Assembly: GCF_000963925.1 (NCBI RefSeq)
Contig: NZ_BAMV01000057.1
Span: 1 to 35,961 of the forward strand
Direction of reading: 5' to 3'
DNA: 35,961 bases
DNA from: Acetobacter cibinongensis
Lineage (GTDB): Bacteria; Pseudomonadota; Alphaproteobacteria; Acetobacterales; Acetobacteraceae
Under the pieces are notes generated by a model. The model worked only from the letters and a program-made list of their open reading frames with translations, searched no databases and was not told the DNA's origin. This document shows positions 1-9,035 of the stretch, in pieces (within the stretch, counting starts at the first letter, position 1; every line of letters begins with the position of its first letter). The position numbers and the translations under genes are program-made.

Positions 1-20
1 GTTCTTGATGCAGGATTCAC

Positions 21-34
21 TGGTTGCGGGGGCA
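21..34. repeat. attL-like direct repeat of the tRNA-fMet 3' end
   Basis: The 14 bases TGGTTGCGGGGGCA occur here and again, in the same orientation, at 35928-35941. The right copy is the reverse complement of the last 14 bases of a tRNA-fMet gene, including the encoded CCA. A short copy of a tRNA 3' end at the far side of an island is the usual footprint of site-specific integration. The flanking bases differ on both sides of the repeat. That this is the true attachment core is inferred from position and identity. Confidence 0.72.
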
Positions 35-343
35 CGCAAGCACCGATGCCCACATTCACTTCAAACAGCAATATAATTGTACAATATCAAATGCCTAATA
101 AGGCAAGCCATGAAAGGCTCATGGTTAATTTTCACCCAACTATAGCCTCCCATTGAGAAAACGACAGTTGATTGAAAAACGCCCCATCTGCAACCGTTGA
201 GCCCGGTCGGTCGCCTGCTGATCATAACTAGCGAGCGCCGTGAAGAGAGAGATTCGGACTGAATTGGACCACGCTGAGGCGGGTCAATCGGGAGGTGCGA
301 CTGATTGATCGCGACCCTAGTGAGACAAGCATCTGACGGATAG
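35..343. other. Left-end stretch with no recognisable gene
   Basis: No convincing coding sequence, RNA gene or insertion sequence end is visible between the left repeat and the nuclease remnant that starts near 344. The DNA is moderately AT-rich for the first 170 bases. It probably represents eroded island margin, which is inference. Confidence 0.5.
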
Positions 344-431
344 AGCCATTCAGTTCGTGCTGATTGGATCTTTCCGGACGGGTTTCAACCTCGGTCAGTC
401 TTTTTGCCACGCCCCCCTCAAACTGATCCGA
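344..431 (-). pseudogene. N-terminal remnant resembling an EcoRII-type type II restriction endonuclease
   Basis: Reading the minus strand just after vsr, an open frame gives LSDQFEGGVAKRLTEVE and continues with TRPERSNQHELNG. From memory, the KRL-x-x-VE...SNQHE-x-NG pattern is typical of the extreme N-terminus of type II endonucleases annotated with an EcoRII C-terminal domain, which often sit beside Dcm-like methylase and Vsr genes. Similarity stops after the NG pair near 344, and the frame then runs through unrelated sequence to a stop near 228. A GTG codon at 408-410 follows a purine-rich GAGGGGGGC. The rest of the enzyme, including any catalytic domain, is absent. It would have been the cognate nuclease of the adjacent methylase. 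The family assignment rests on one short motif, so confidence is moderate. Confidence 0.42.
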
Positions 432-452
432 AAGCTATCCCCGTCTCACCAG

Positions 453-923
453 TTACTGTCCTCTGATTTCAAGTTCAGATGCATCCGACTTCAGCCATGA
501 TGCACAGGTATCAAGGATTTCTTCCATTGAAAGACGTCCTTTCCCCCGCATCGCGCATTCCCATACGGTTCCCACGCGCCAGCCAGCATCACGCAGAACA
601 AGCTGCGTACGCGCGTCAACAGCCCTGTTCCGCTCAATCTTCGTCCGCCAGAATTCTGTCCGGCTGCCGGGAAGACGGAAAAGATGACAGTCATGTCCAT
701 GCCAGAAGCAGCCATGCACCAGAATGACAGCATGGTATTTCGGGAAAACCAGATCAGGGGTTCCGGGCAGTTTCCTGTCATGCAGCCTGAACCTGAAACC
801 AAGAGCATGCAGCCCCCGCCGCAGCATCATCTCGGGTTTTGTGTCTTTCCCCCGGATGCCGGACATCATCCGGCTGCGCTGTTCCGGTGAAACGATATCA
901 GGCAACAGCCATGCTCTGATCAT
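453..923 (-). CDS. vsr: Very short patch repair endonuclease (Vsr)
   Basis: Vsr nicks DNA 5' of the T in T:G mismatches that arise when 5-methylcytosine deaminates at methylase target sites, starting very short patch repair. The 156-residue product has the family order: [18 protein letters not shown] at about 14-31, [10 protein letters not shown] at 54-63 with the likely catalytic Asp57, the metal/zinc region [11 protein letters not shown] at 69-79, and FWRTKIERN at 91-99. The length is normal for the family and no key motif is missing. The ATG at 921-923 lies inside the 3' end of the upstream methyltransferase gene, a 26-base overlap that suggests translational coupling. The usual role beside a Dcm-like enzyme is to limit C-to-T mutation at methylated sites. 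Confidence 0.93.
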   Translation of the reverse strand: MIRAWLLPDIVSPEQRSRMMSGIRGKDTKPEMMLRRGLHALGFRFRLHDRKLPGTPDLVFPKYHAVILVHGCFWHGHDCHLFRLPGSRTEFWRTKIERNRAVDARTQLVLRDAGWRVGTVWECAMRGKGRLSMEEILDTCASWLKSDASELEIRGQ

Positions 924-2157
924 GAGCAGGTCTCATGCCTGAAGTCCCATCTCTGCTATCCCTGCGCTCCCGTGCCAGGGCCGAGCGTATGTGGGGCTTC
1001 ATGGCATTGGCCAGGAACTCGATGACCGGCACCACAACCGCATTTCCGAACTGGCGATAGGCCTGCGTATCCGAAACGCCAATGCGGAACCGTCTGTCGC
1101 CACGATCGAAACCCATAAGACGCGCGCACTCCAGCGGTGTGAGACGGCGCGGCCGTTTGCCCTCCTGGCGGATCAGAATTTCGGACCCGTCCTTGAAATA
1201 ACGGGCGGAGAGTGTCCGTGCCACATCATCCGGTCCGCACAGTCCGAAGCCGAAACCGTTACCCGCAGCAGCATGTTTGGCCTTGTAATTCTGAAGATAA
1301 TTCCACAGATGTTCCGTAAGGGTATATTTTGGTTCCACCTCTGCATGCGGCAGAAGGATTGAGTCCAGTCTCGGGCCTTTTTCTACCGGTGGTACAACCA
1401 GTGATTTCAGATCAAACTCTGTTTTTTCCCTGAATCCGACAATAAAAATACGCTCGCGTTTCTGTGGCACCCATGATGCGGCACTGATCACGCGGGTCTG
1501 CACATGATAACCGAGTTCTTCCTCGAGAACGTGCATGATCGTAGCAAAAGTACGCCCCTTATCGTGCCGTTCCAAGTTTTTGACATTTTCCAGAAGGAAG
1601 GCTGCCGGCCGGTGATGGGCGATGATTCTGGCTGTATCGAAAAACAGGGTTCCCTGCGTGTCACACAGGAAGCCATGAGGCCGACCTAAAGAATTCTTCT
1701 TGGAAACCCCGGCAATCGAAAACGGCTGACATGGGAAACCTGCCAGCAGAACATCATGTTCCGGAATCAGGGAGGGATCTTCTGCGAACGGACGGATATC
1801 CCCGCTGATCTCATGGTTGTCCGGATAGTTCAGAGCATAGGTCTGCCGTGAAAATCTGTCCCATTCGGATGTAAAGACACATCGACCGCCGATTTCCTCA
1901 AAACCGATCCGCAGGCCGCCTATACCGGCAAACAGATCGATAAAACGGAAATCAACCCTGTCTTTTTCTTTTGCCCGGAGGCGTTCATCGGCAATGCGAC
2001 GCAGGAAATTGAGAGACGTCCGGCTCGCCGTGCCGGGGGTATTCTCATAACGGTACACCGTCCGTTCTCCCAGCCCCAGCTCTTCAGCCGCCTGATGCAG
2101 AGTAAGGCCTGCCCGATCGCGCAGCAGGCTGAAATCGGTCCGGGATGGCATGGGCAT
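898..2157 (-). CDS. dcm: Dcm-like DNA (cytosine-C5) methyltransferase with N-terminal HTH
   Basis: This 419-residue protein should transfer a methyl group from S-adenosylmethionine to C5 of cytosine. Residues 10-40 look like an XRE-type helix-turn-helix ([20 protein letters not shown]). Then come the C5-methylase motifs in order: motif [10 protein letters not shown] at about 74-82, motif [10 protein letters not shown] at 140-147 with catalytic Cys143, motif VI ENVKNL at 190-195, motif [12 protein letters not shown], and motif [10 protein letters not shown] near the end. The [14 protein letters not shown] segment after motif IV and the coupling to Vsr fit the Dcm/EcoRII group, so CCWGG is the likely target (inference). 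A nearby second in-frame ATG at 2149-2151 is an alternative start. The HTH may repress the gene's own promoter, as in some solitary C5 methylases. The gene is divergent from the MvaI-type nuclease. Confidence 0.92.
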   Translation of the reverse strand: MPMPSRTDFSLLRDRAGLTLHQAAEELGLGERTVYRYENTPGTASRTSLNFLRRIADERLRAKEKDRVDFRFIDLFAGIGGLRIGFEEIGGRCVFTSEWDRFSRQTYALNYPDNHEISGDIRPFAEDPSLIPEHDVLLAGFPCQPFSIAGVSKKNSLGRPHGFLCDTQGTLFFDTARIIAHHRPAAFLLENVKNLERHDKGRTFATIMHVLEEELGYHVQTRVISAASWVPQKRERIFIVGFREKTEFDLKSLVVPPVEKGPRLDSILLPHAEVEPKYTLTEHLWNYLQNYKAKHAAAGNGFGFGLCGPDDVARTLSARYFKDGSEILIRQEGKRPRRLTPLECARLMGFDRGDRRFRIGVSDTQAYRQFGNAVVVPVIEFLANAMKPHIRSALARERRDSRDGTSGMRPAHDQSMAVA

Positions 2158-2365
2158 TCTTTCAGATCAGGATCGCACGAGGTTTATCTCTGCCCTGATG
2201 GCAGAATCTGTCCCAGAAAGCAACCCCTGTTCCTTATATGTTCCAAATGCAGCAACACGGTTCCAAGCATCCAACAGATATGTTGGCAGGATGTCGGCAT
2301 GCCCGCCGCGTTCTGCATACTGGACGTGTCACGGTTTAGTTCCGGACCATTGGTTATCTGTTAAG

Positions 2366-2593
2366 CGGCGTTGGCCGTCCACGCGGAAGGGTTTCTGGCG
2401 GACAAAGATCGAGCGGAATATGGAAAATGATAGCCGCGCAAGCCGGGCCCTGCTGGCCTCTGGCTGGCGGGTCGCCACGGTTTGGGAATGTGCCCTAAAA
2501 GGCCGCACCCGGCCCGACTTTTCCGAGGCTATGCAGCACCTGGTCGCCTGGATAAGATCGGCTGAGAAGACTATGACTGTTAGGGGCAGATAA
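2366..2593 (+). pseudogene. C-terminal remnant of a second Vsr endonuclease
   Basis: From about 2366 the plus strand encodes [18 protein letters not shown] and goes on to SGWRVATVWECALKGR, ending at TAA 2591-2593. This matches the last half of Vsr and is clearly related to the intact Vsr at 453-923 ([24 protein letters not shown]). An open frame extends back to 2150, but that part lacks the catalytic GTPDLVFP and HGCFWHG segments and looks like unrelated or scrambled sequence. The remnant sits directly before the MvaI-type nuclease start, so it probably marks a second Vsr-nuclease cassette joined beside the Dcm-Vsr pair. It is unlikely to be active. Confidence 0.72.
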
Positions 2594-3916
2594 TTGGTCG
2601 CATCACTGAAGCAATTTTTAGATCTGATGCGCTACTATGGCGCTCATCGTATTTATGCAAAACATTTGTCGCCCAATGATAACTCGAAGAACCAAGTATA
2701 TCTGGGTGGTGGCTTTGCAGCACTGAATGTCATTCCGCATGGCGAAGTCTACACAGACGCTTCTGAAAAGGCCGGCAGCGTGCGCGACCGCGCCAAGGCC
2801 GATGTCGAATTTTACTGGATCAATGAAGAAGGCAGGCACCGCGCACCTGACGCAAACCTGATCCTCTATCCCAAATATCCCGAAGTAAGGATGTCCGGCT
2901 TTCTAAAGGGCTGCAAGGGGGCACCTTCAAAGCTCCTCACCGTTCGCGATGAAGGACGGATTATGTTCTTCGGCGTGACACGAGACGGCGTCGTCCTGGG
3001 CTATGTCACGGATGCCGATGACCCGATCACAAAGGAACTGACGGCAGGCAACTGGCCGATGCTAGGCGTCTTCACCGAATTGCCGCTCAGCCTGGATCTA
3101 CCTACCGATCCGAAAACTATCCTCCTTGATGAACTGCGCCGCATTTATCAGCTGAACTGGATCATGTCCCAAAAGCTGGCGAAAGACGGTACGAAGGCGC
3201 CCTATGCAGCCCGCAATGGGGGCGGCTATACTCTTGAAGCCGAGCTTGGCATTACTCCCAATGGCTACGCAGAGCCGGACTTTATGGGCTGGGAAGTGAA
3301 GCAATATGGCGTGAATAATTTCACAGCGTTCAGGCCGAAATCGCCGGTAACCCTTATGACGCCGGAACCGACAGGCGGTATCTACAAAAGCGAGGGCGTG
3401 GCAGAATTTCTGAAGCGTTTCGGCTACGCGGATCAGAGCGGCAAAGAAGATCGCTTCAATTTTGGCGGCCGCTATGACTGTACTCGCGGTCACCACCATC
3501 TAACCGGGTTGCGCATGACCCTGACGGGATATGATGCTGCGACTGGCAGGATATCCGATATCGAGGGCGGCATGGCTTTGGTCAGTGCGACCGACGCTGT
3601 TGCTGCGTCGTGGACTTTCAAGAGCCTGATGGCACACTGGAACCGGAAGCATGCGCAGGCGGCCTACGTGCCCTCCTTATCCCGAACACCGCCTCCGGAA
3701 TATAGCTACGGGGCACAGGTTCTTCTTTGCGAGCAGACCGATTTTCTGCTGTTCCTCAAGGCTTTTTCGACGGGGGCGGTGTATTATGATCCGGCTGTTA
3801 AAATCGAAAAGGCTTCGTCAGCAAAGCCGGACATCAAGCGGCGCAGTCAATTCCGGGTCGCTCATGCCGGTCTGACCCAGCTTTATCAGAAGAATGAAAC
3901 CGTCCTCCTTTACTGA
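2594..3916 (+). CDS. MvaI/BcnI-family type II restriction endonuclease
   Basis: The 440-residue product resembles the MvaI/BcnI restriction endonuclease family, monomeric enzymes that nick CCWGG or CCSGG. An N-terminal segment YAKHLSPNDNSKNQVYLGG (about 21-39) is characteristic from memory. A PD-(D/E)xK core is visible around 215-236: acidic residues at 215 and 217, then PDFMGWEVKQY with Asp229, Glu234 and Lys236. The TTG start at 2594 is preceded by TAGGGGCAGATAA, a usable ribosome site that overlaps the end of the Vsr remnant. Natural MvaI acts on the same CCWGG site as Dcm and EcoRII, so the Dcm-like enzyme at 898-2157 is the obvious protector. The gene appears full length. The exact recognition base (W or S) cannot be read from the sequence. 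Confidence 0.82.
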   Translation: MVASLKQFLDLMRYYGAHRIYAKHLSPNDNSKNQVYLGGGFAALNVIPHGEVYTDASEKAGSVRDRAKADVEFYWINEEGRHRAPDANLILYPKYPEVRMSGFLKGCKGAPSKLLTVRDEGRIMFFGVTRDGVVLGYVTDADDPITKELTAGNWPMLGVFTELPLSLDLPTDPKTILLDELRRIYQLNWIMSQKLAKDGTKAPYAARNGGGYTLEAELGITPNGYAEPDFMGWEVKQYGVNNFTAFRPKSPVTLMTPEPTGGIYKSEGVAEFLKRFGYADQSGKEDRFNFGGRYDCTRGHHHLTGLRMTLTGYDAATGRISDIEGGMALVSATDAVAASWTFKSLMAHWNRKHAQAAYVPSLSRTPPPEYSYGAQVLLCEQTDFLLFLKAFSTGAVYYDPAVKIEKASSAKPDIKRRSQFRVAHAGLTQLYQKNETVLLY

Positions 3917-4094
3917 ATAATAATTCCGGAAAAATTCGCGACTGTTGGTTTGGCGGGTTCAAGCTTGATGCGGCAAGATTGGACCATTGCTGAGGCGCAA
4001 GAAACTTCTTCTCTTGCACGGCATTGCCAGCATGATGGGGCGCTACGGGTATGATTTCCGGATTTCGCAATCAAAGGCTTGTCTTTATTAAATT

Positions 4095-4123
4095 TTTATA
4101 AGTATTTTACATGATGCTAATAT
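4095..4123 (+). promoter_or_regulatory. Possible sigma-70-like promoter of the DISARM-like operon
   Basis: In the 248-base gap before the NERD-helicase gene, TTTATA (4095-4100) and TAATAT (4118-4123) are 17 bases apart, resembling -35 and -10 elements. They lie about 40 bases before the start codon in a locally AT-rich stretch. This is the only candidate seen upstream of the five-gene operon. The call rests on pattern only. Confidence 0.3.
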
Positions 4124-4164
4124 CCTGAGAGGGCCGCATATGCCTTCAACTAATGGTGGCCTGA

Positions 4165-5784
4165 ATGAAGTTATTTCCTAGCGTAATCTTTCGTGATGAC
4201 ACATCAGACGGAGAGCGGCGTGCGCGATCGCTTCTGGAAAAAATGCCCGCCTCCGATGGTGCTTTTGCGATCCATTCGCTCAATCTCCCTGAGCATGAGT
4301 ATAAGCGCTATTCTGAAGCTGATTTTGTCCTAGTCGACCAACGCGGCGTCCTTGTTATTGAGGTGAAGGGGGGGGTTGTGCGCCACCACGAAGGGGAGTG
4401 GCACTTCACAAATGGCCGAAGTCAAGGCAGGACGAAGTCGGAAGGGCCACACCAACAGGCGGAAAGCGCCGTCCAAGCAGTACGAAACATGCTGCGTCGT
4501 TGCGGTGTGCGTCATATGCCTTCGGTCTTCGGATGGGCTGTAGTTCTCCCCTTCACTGACTGGACCACAGATCATCCTGAGATACCTGTTGAGACCATTA
4601 TTGCTCGTGCGGGGTGTGAGGAGGCTACTACCTTCGCAGCCTCGATCGATCGCGCTTTTGCATACTGGAGGAAGCGGTCCGAGCAATCGGGGCGCACAAT
4701 CTATCCAATCGACACACAGGATTACCTGCAGTCGCTGCTTCCCGAGTTTCAATACTCTCCTGCACCGGCGAAATGTGCAGAAGCAGTCTGGTCAGATGTG
4801 GTCCGCCTCAGTAAGCGTCAATGTCAGATTCTGGAAGGAATGGATCGAAACCCCCGCTTACTGGTCGAAGGAGGGGCAGGCACTGGTAAAACCGTTCTTG
4901 CCAATGCTGCTGCCAGAAGCGCGCTAGGCAATGATAGCAATGTCTGCTTTGTTATCGGCGCGCCACTACTGGCGGCCTATCTTGCGAAAGGGCTCCCTGG
5001 CGTGACGGTGGTATCCGCCGATCAGCTACAAAAACTTCCGTCGGACGCTTTTGACGTACTCATTGTAGATGAAGGACAGGAACTGGTGACGCAGCAGGGC
5101 TTAGCCGGAGTGGGCCGCGTTCTGAAAGGCGGTCTGGAACAGGGGCGCTGGCGCTGGTTTATGGACCCTGACAACCAGTCGATGTGTAATAAAGTGGATC
5201 CCGACAGCCGACGCCGTCTGCAAGATCTAGCAACATGCTGGACCCCGCCTCACAATGTGAGATCAACACGCGAAATTGTGAAACTCGTTCAGGAAGCGCT
5301 CGGCGCAGACATTGGCATCTCGGAGATCGACGGACGCGGCGTAAAACCACGGGTCGAAGTCAAAACCAGTGACAGGGATGCGCTTGACTGGGCAGCTGAC
5401 TACATCAGAGGCAAGATCGAAAGCGGTGTGGATCCTAAGGACATCGTGATGCTCGGAGCACCACAAGACCTACCGGAAATAAGAAGATGTCTAAGGTGGC
5501 TACCCGACAGTGAAGCAATCATTGTTTGCGGCATACAGGATATCGAAGCGATGCAACAGCGGCTCATCATCACCGATCCTATGACCTTCCGCGGGCTTGA
5601 ACGCGCGTGGACAATTATTGTCGCCACAGAAGCATTTACTAGGCTCGAACACAGTGAAAGCTATCTTTATGTCGGCATGACCCGCGCGAACGCTGGCTTA
5701 GCTATATCGCTTGGGCCGGCTGGACGGACTTGGCTCTACAACTTCTATTCCCGCGCCGCAGTCATGACGGGTGCGACAAAGTGA
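4165..5784 (+). CDS. NERD-domain nuclease fused to SF1 (UvrD-like) helicase
   Basis: The 539-residue protein joins an N-terminal nuclease-related domain to a superfamily 1 helicase. In the first 70 residues, EADFVLVDQRGVLVIEVKGG gives a PD-(D/E)xK-like set: Glu51, Asp53, Glu66 and Lys68. The helicase part has Walker A GGAGTGKT at 236-243, Walker B LIVDEGQE at 299-306, and a late motif YVGMTRA near 510 typical of UvrD-like proteins. It probably binds and processes DNA ends or invading DNA. It is the first gene of a run with overlapping stops and starts: its TGA (5782-5784) overlaps a GTG start of the DrmA-like gene. NERD-helicase fusions occur in many defence islands. It is not one of the standard DISARM subunits that I know. 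Confidence 0.83.
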   Translation: MKLFPSVIFRDDTSDGERRARSLLEKMPASDGAFAIHSLNLPEHEYKRYSEADFVLVDQRGVLVIEVKGGVVRHHEGEWHFTNGRSQGRTKSEGPHQQAESAVQAVRNMLRRCGVRHMPSVFGWAVVLPFTDWTTDHPEIPVETIIARAGCEEATTFAASIDRAFAYWRKRSEQSGRTIYPIDTQDYLQSLLPEFQYSPAPAKCAEAVWSDVVRLSKRQCQILEGMDRNPRLLVEGGAGTGKTVLANAAARSALGNDSNVCFVIGAPLLAAYLAKGLPGVTVVSADQLQKLPSDAFDVLIVDEGQELVTQQGLAGVGRVLKGGLEQGRWRWFMDPDNQSMCNKVDPDSRRRLQDLATCWTPPHNVRSTREIVKLVQEALGADIGISEIDGRGVKPRVEVKTSDRDALDWAADYIRGKIESGVDPKDIVMLGAPQDLPEIRRCLRWLPDSEAIIVCGIQDIEAMQQRLIITDPMTFRGLERAWTIIVATEAFTRLEHSESYLYVGMTRANAGLAISLGPAGRTWLYNFYSRAAVMTGATK

Positions 5785-8700
5785 GAGAAACCGTTCGCAA
5801 CAGTTCGCCCCGACTTACTAACGCTGAGAAATTTACGGTCCGTTCGGAAATGATCGATCTGCTCCGCGCGGAACTGGTAGGCCCCTGTGGCGGGGAAGAT
5901 GAGAGCCTGCGTGAACGGCCGGACAAGCGGTATCTCATGGGGATGCTATTTCCGCGCAATGCGGTGGCCGGACAGGTCGTTCATGAAGAAGTCAGCTCGG
6001 CCGAAACTGATAATGGAGCCGACACGGATGACGAATCTGGCATCGATTCCCCCACTGACCTCATGTTCCAGCGCCTCCCAGCGTCTGTCGGCTTCTCATT
6101 TGCCGTCGCGCAGCAGGGACATATCACACTCGATGTTTGCGCATCTGCTTTCGGTTACACTCAGGAAGCTGATCCGCAGCAACCGAAAAAAAGGATCTGG
6201 CAACGCAGACCGCTGACTCCTGATGGCACAGAGACCGTTCGGGTAAATCTGGACGGAACGGAACCGTTTCGCGATACCGTTCTTAACGGCCGCGCCAGTC
6301 TCTACTGCGTGCTTCGGCCGGGCCCCGCAGGTTCCCGGATTGTCACAATCAGTCTGGTAAATGAAGCAACTGTCAGCGAAGGCGAGCGCTTTACTCCCGA
6401 ACAATGCCTTTTTCAAATTCGGCTTGAGGCCAGTGTCCCGATTCCGGTCAGTGCTTGGCCGACACCGGATAGGCTGTTCAACGACCCAGAGGATGATGAA
6501 CTTGTTCTCCAGTACCGTAACCGGCCGCCGATCGCGGTCGGGCATGGCTGTGCCGCCGACTGGAATTTTCATACCCAAGGAGGGGCGACGATCCGGGCGG
6601 AATTTCTGCCCGCGGTTGAAGTGCCTCCAGTGACAGCGGATATTGAAGGCCTGCACGAACTTTCCCGGCAATGTCTTTCCCTGCAATATGTTCAATCTGA
6701 CCAGACCCCGGATGGTCACCTGCTTGAGTCGCTGGCTAGCTTTGTCGATGAATATGCCCGCTGGCGCTACTCTCTCAATAATCTGAAGACGCCGGCTTCC
6801 TCAGATGTAACGCGCATACGCATCCTTGAACGGATCGACACGGCATTGGGGAGAATGCGGCGTGGCGTTACCTTGCTCAGAAACAATCCTGAAGCGCTTA
6901 ACTGTTTCCGCCTGGCCAATCGCGCGATGCTTGTGCAGATGGTTTATGCAAGCCGAGTTGCAGCGGCTGAAAAGGGGGACAAAGCCACTATATCTCCTGT
7001 GGATCCCGATTCCACGGACTTTTCCGGTCTTCGCTGGCGGCCTTTTCAGCTCGCATTTCAGCTTTTGTCCCTAAAAGGACTTTGGGCACCCAATGATTCC
7101 GAGAGAGACATCGTAGATCTCATCTGGTTCCCCACCGGTGGTGGCAAGACTGAAGCTTACCTTGCAGTGGCGGCGTTCGAGATGCTGAGACGCCGCCTCT
7201 GCGAAGGGGAAGCAGGTCTCGGCACTACCGTTCTGATGCGGTACACGTTGCGGCTTCTTACACAGCAGCAATTCCAGCGTGCCGGTCATCTCATATGTGC
7301 GTTGGAAATGCTGCGCCGGAAGGATGTAAACAGGCTTGGAGGCGAGCCTTTCAGCCTCGGACTCTGGGTGGGCAATAATGTAACGCCCGGCAGCGCAGCG
7401 AACGCTCATGCCATTTATAATAAAGAGCTGTGCCAGCAAGTGGGCGCGGTATCCAACCCCTTTACGCTTTTGCGTTGCCCATGCTGCGGAACACGCATTG
7501 TTCCTCATCAGCTTGAGGAACAGGGCGCGCTTAATTGCGGAATTGTGAGCACGCAGAACGACTTCCGCTTCTTCTGTCCAGACGCTGAATGCGCGTTCCA
7601 CAGTCATATACCGGTGCAGATCGTGGACGAAATCCTGTACAGTTCGCCACCATCGATCTTGCTAGGCACACTCGATAAATTTGCAATGATCGCTTGGCGA
7701 GAGGAAGCGGGCAGATTTTTTGGGCGCCGGACGAAGCGGGAAAAGAGTGTCGCGGCTCCTTCGCTGATTATTCAGGACGAATTGCATCTGATCTCGGGCC
7801 CTCTGGGGACCATTGCTGGTCTTTACGAGGCGGCAATTGATGTCACGATCGCTGCGACCGGGGCCAAACCAAAAGTTATTGCCTCCACTGCTACAACGCG
7901 GCGGGTCAGCGAACAGGGGCAGGCTCTTTATGCGCGTGAAGTAGAAGTCTTTCCGCCAGCGGGTCTAGACGCTGGCGAGAGTTTCTATTCGACAGTCGTC
8001 GAAGGCGGCGGACCCGGGCGGCTTTACGTGGGCGCCATGGCTCAGGGCCATACGCCAACCTTCAGTAATGTCCTTGTCTCGGCAGCGCTACTTTCAATTA
8101 TCCCCAGGCTGGGCCTGTCAGCGGAGATCGAGGACGGGTGGTGGACACTGGTGGCCTATCACAATAGCCGGCGCGAACTTGGACGCAGCCTCACCCTCGC
8201 TCGAGACGATATTCCCGCCCGGATTGCCGCAGTCTACGGTCGCTCAGGACCTGGTCGCCGGGCCGTCAACCGTGTCGAAGAATTATCTGCAAATGTAAAG
8301 GGAGAGGAAATTCCACAGGTCTTGGAGGCACTTGGACGGCCCAAGACAATGGGTAATGTGGTCGATTATCTAGGCTGTACGAACATGCTAAGCGTCGGCG
8401 TCGATGTCAGCCGGCTTGGACTTATGCTCGTCCTTGGCCAGCCCAAAACGGCATCTGAGTATATTCAGGCAACCTCTCGTGTTGGGCGGGATAGCAGACA
8501 GTTGCCCGGCGTCGTACTATCGCTCTACATGCCGACAAAGCCACGTGATCGGTCGCATTACGAGATGTTCAGGCCATTCCACGAGGCAATGTACCGTCAT
8601 GTTGAACCATCTAGTGTAACGCCTTACGCACTTCCCGCCCGAAAACGGGCCCTCCATGCCTCAATTATCTCCGCAATCCGGATGACCACAGACCTATCAT

Positions 8701-9035
8701 CAAACGACTCTGCATCTGCATTTACTTCTTCAAATCCGCAGGTCAGGCAACTTCTCAATCGTCTTTATGAGCGTATGCGAGCAGCCGATCAAAGCGAACG
8801 CATTGGAATCGCGCAGGCAGCCAGCGAGATAGAAGACTGGTGGGGCGCTTTGGCTTCTCCAGGCCTTAGATACACGACAGCCCAAAACGCGAGAAATTAT
8901 CGGGCCTTGCTGAAACGATATGGAGAAGAAGGTCACGCAGAGGCACGCGAGACTCTTCAGTCAATGCGCCACGTTGATATCAGCGTCCGGACGAAAATTG
9001 TCGGCCTCAAAGCGACGGAGCGGAAAACACGATGA
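5781..9035 (+). CDS. drmA: DrmA-like DISARM helicase
   Basis: This large SF2 helicase matches DrmA, a core DISARM anti-phage subunit. The N-terminus LLRAELVGPCGGEDESLRER and the following KRYLMGMLFP are family-like. Walker A is PTGGGKT (bases 7131-7151, about residues 451-457). A zinc-binding-like CPCCG follows, then the DExH-type segment IIQDELHLISG, and motifs V-VI in SVGVDVSRLGLMLVLGQ and YIQATSRVGR. I prefer the GTG at 5781, whose GTGA overlaps the previous stop, giving 1084 residues; the frame also stays open upstream to 5730. The end overlaps the DrmB start by ATGA. In DISARM, DrmA with DrmB binds and translocates on invading DNA with free 5' ends. The start codon is the main uncertainty. 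Confidence 0.85.
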   Translation: MRETVRNSSPRLTNAEKFTVRSEMIDLLRAELVGPCGGEDESLRERPDKRYLMGMLFPRNAVAGQVVHEEVSSAETDNGADTDDESGIDSPTDLMFQRLPASVGFSFAVAQQGHITLDVCASAFGYTQEADPQQPKKRIWQRRPLTPDGTETVRVNLDGTEPFRDTVLNGRASLYCVLRPGPAGSRIVTISLVNEATVSEGERFTPEQCLFQIRLEASVPIPVSAWPTPDRLFNDPEDDELVLQYRNRPPIAVGHGCAADWNFHTQGGATIRAEFLPAVEVPPVTADIEGLHELSRQCLSLQYVQSDQTPDGHLLESLASFVDEYARWRYSLNNLKTPASSDVTRIRILERIDTALGRMRRGVTLLRNNPEALNCFRLANRAMLVQMVYASRVAAAEKGDKATISPVDPDSTDFSGLRWRPFQLAFQLLSLKGLWAPNDSERDIVDLIWFPTGGGKTEAYLAVAAFEMLRRRLCEGEAGLGTTVLMRYTLRLLTQQQFQRAGHLICALEMLRRKDVNRLGGEPFSLGLWVGNNVTPGSAANAHAIYNKELCQQVGAVSNPFTLLRCPCCGTRIVPHQLEEQGALNCGIVSTQNDFRFFCPDAECAFHSHIPVQIVDEILYSSPPSILLGTLDKFAMIAWREEAGRFFGRRTKREKSVAAPSLIIQDELHLISGPLGTIAGLYEAAIDVTIAATGAKPKVIASTATTRRVSEQGQALYAREVEVFPPAGLDAGESFYSTVVEGGGPGRLYVGAMAQGHTPTFSNVLVSAALLSIIPRLGLSAEIEDGWWTLVAYHNSRRELGRSLTLARDDIPARIAAVYGRSGPGRRAVNRVEELSANVKGEEIPQVLEALGRPKTMGNVVDYLGCTNMLSVGVDVSRLGLMLVLGQPKTASEYIQATSRVGRDSRQLPGVVLSLYMPTKPRDRSHYEMFRPFHEAMYRHVEPSSVTPYALPARKRALHASIISAIRMTTDLSSNDSASAFTSSNPQVRQLLNRLYERMRAADQSERIGIAQAASEIEDWWGALASPGLRYTTAQNARNYRALLKRYGEEGHAEARETLQSMRHVDISVRTKIVGLKATERKTR

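Noticed and set aside
6096..6719. A 207-codon minus-strand frame within drmA
   Set aside because: Shadow of the drmA reading frame, with no start signal or family features.
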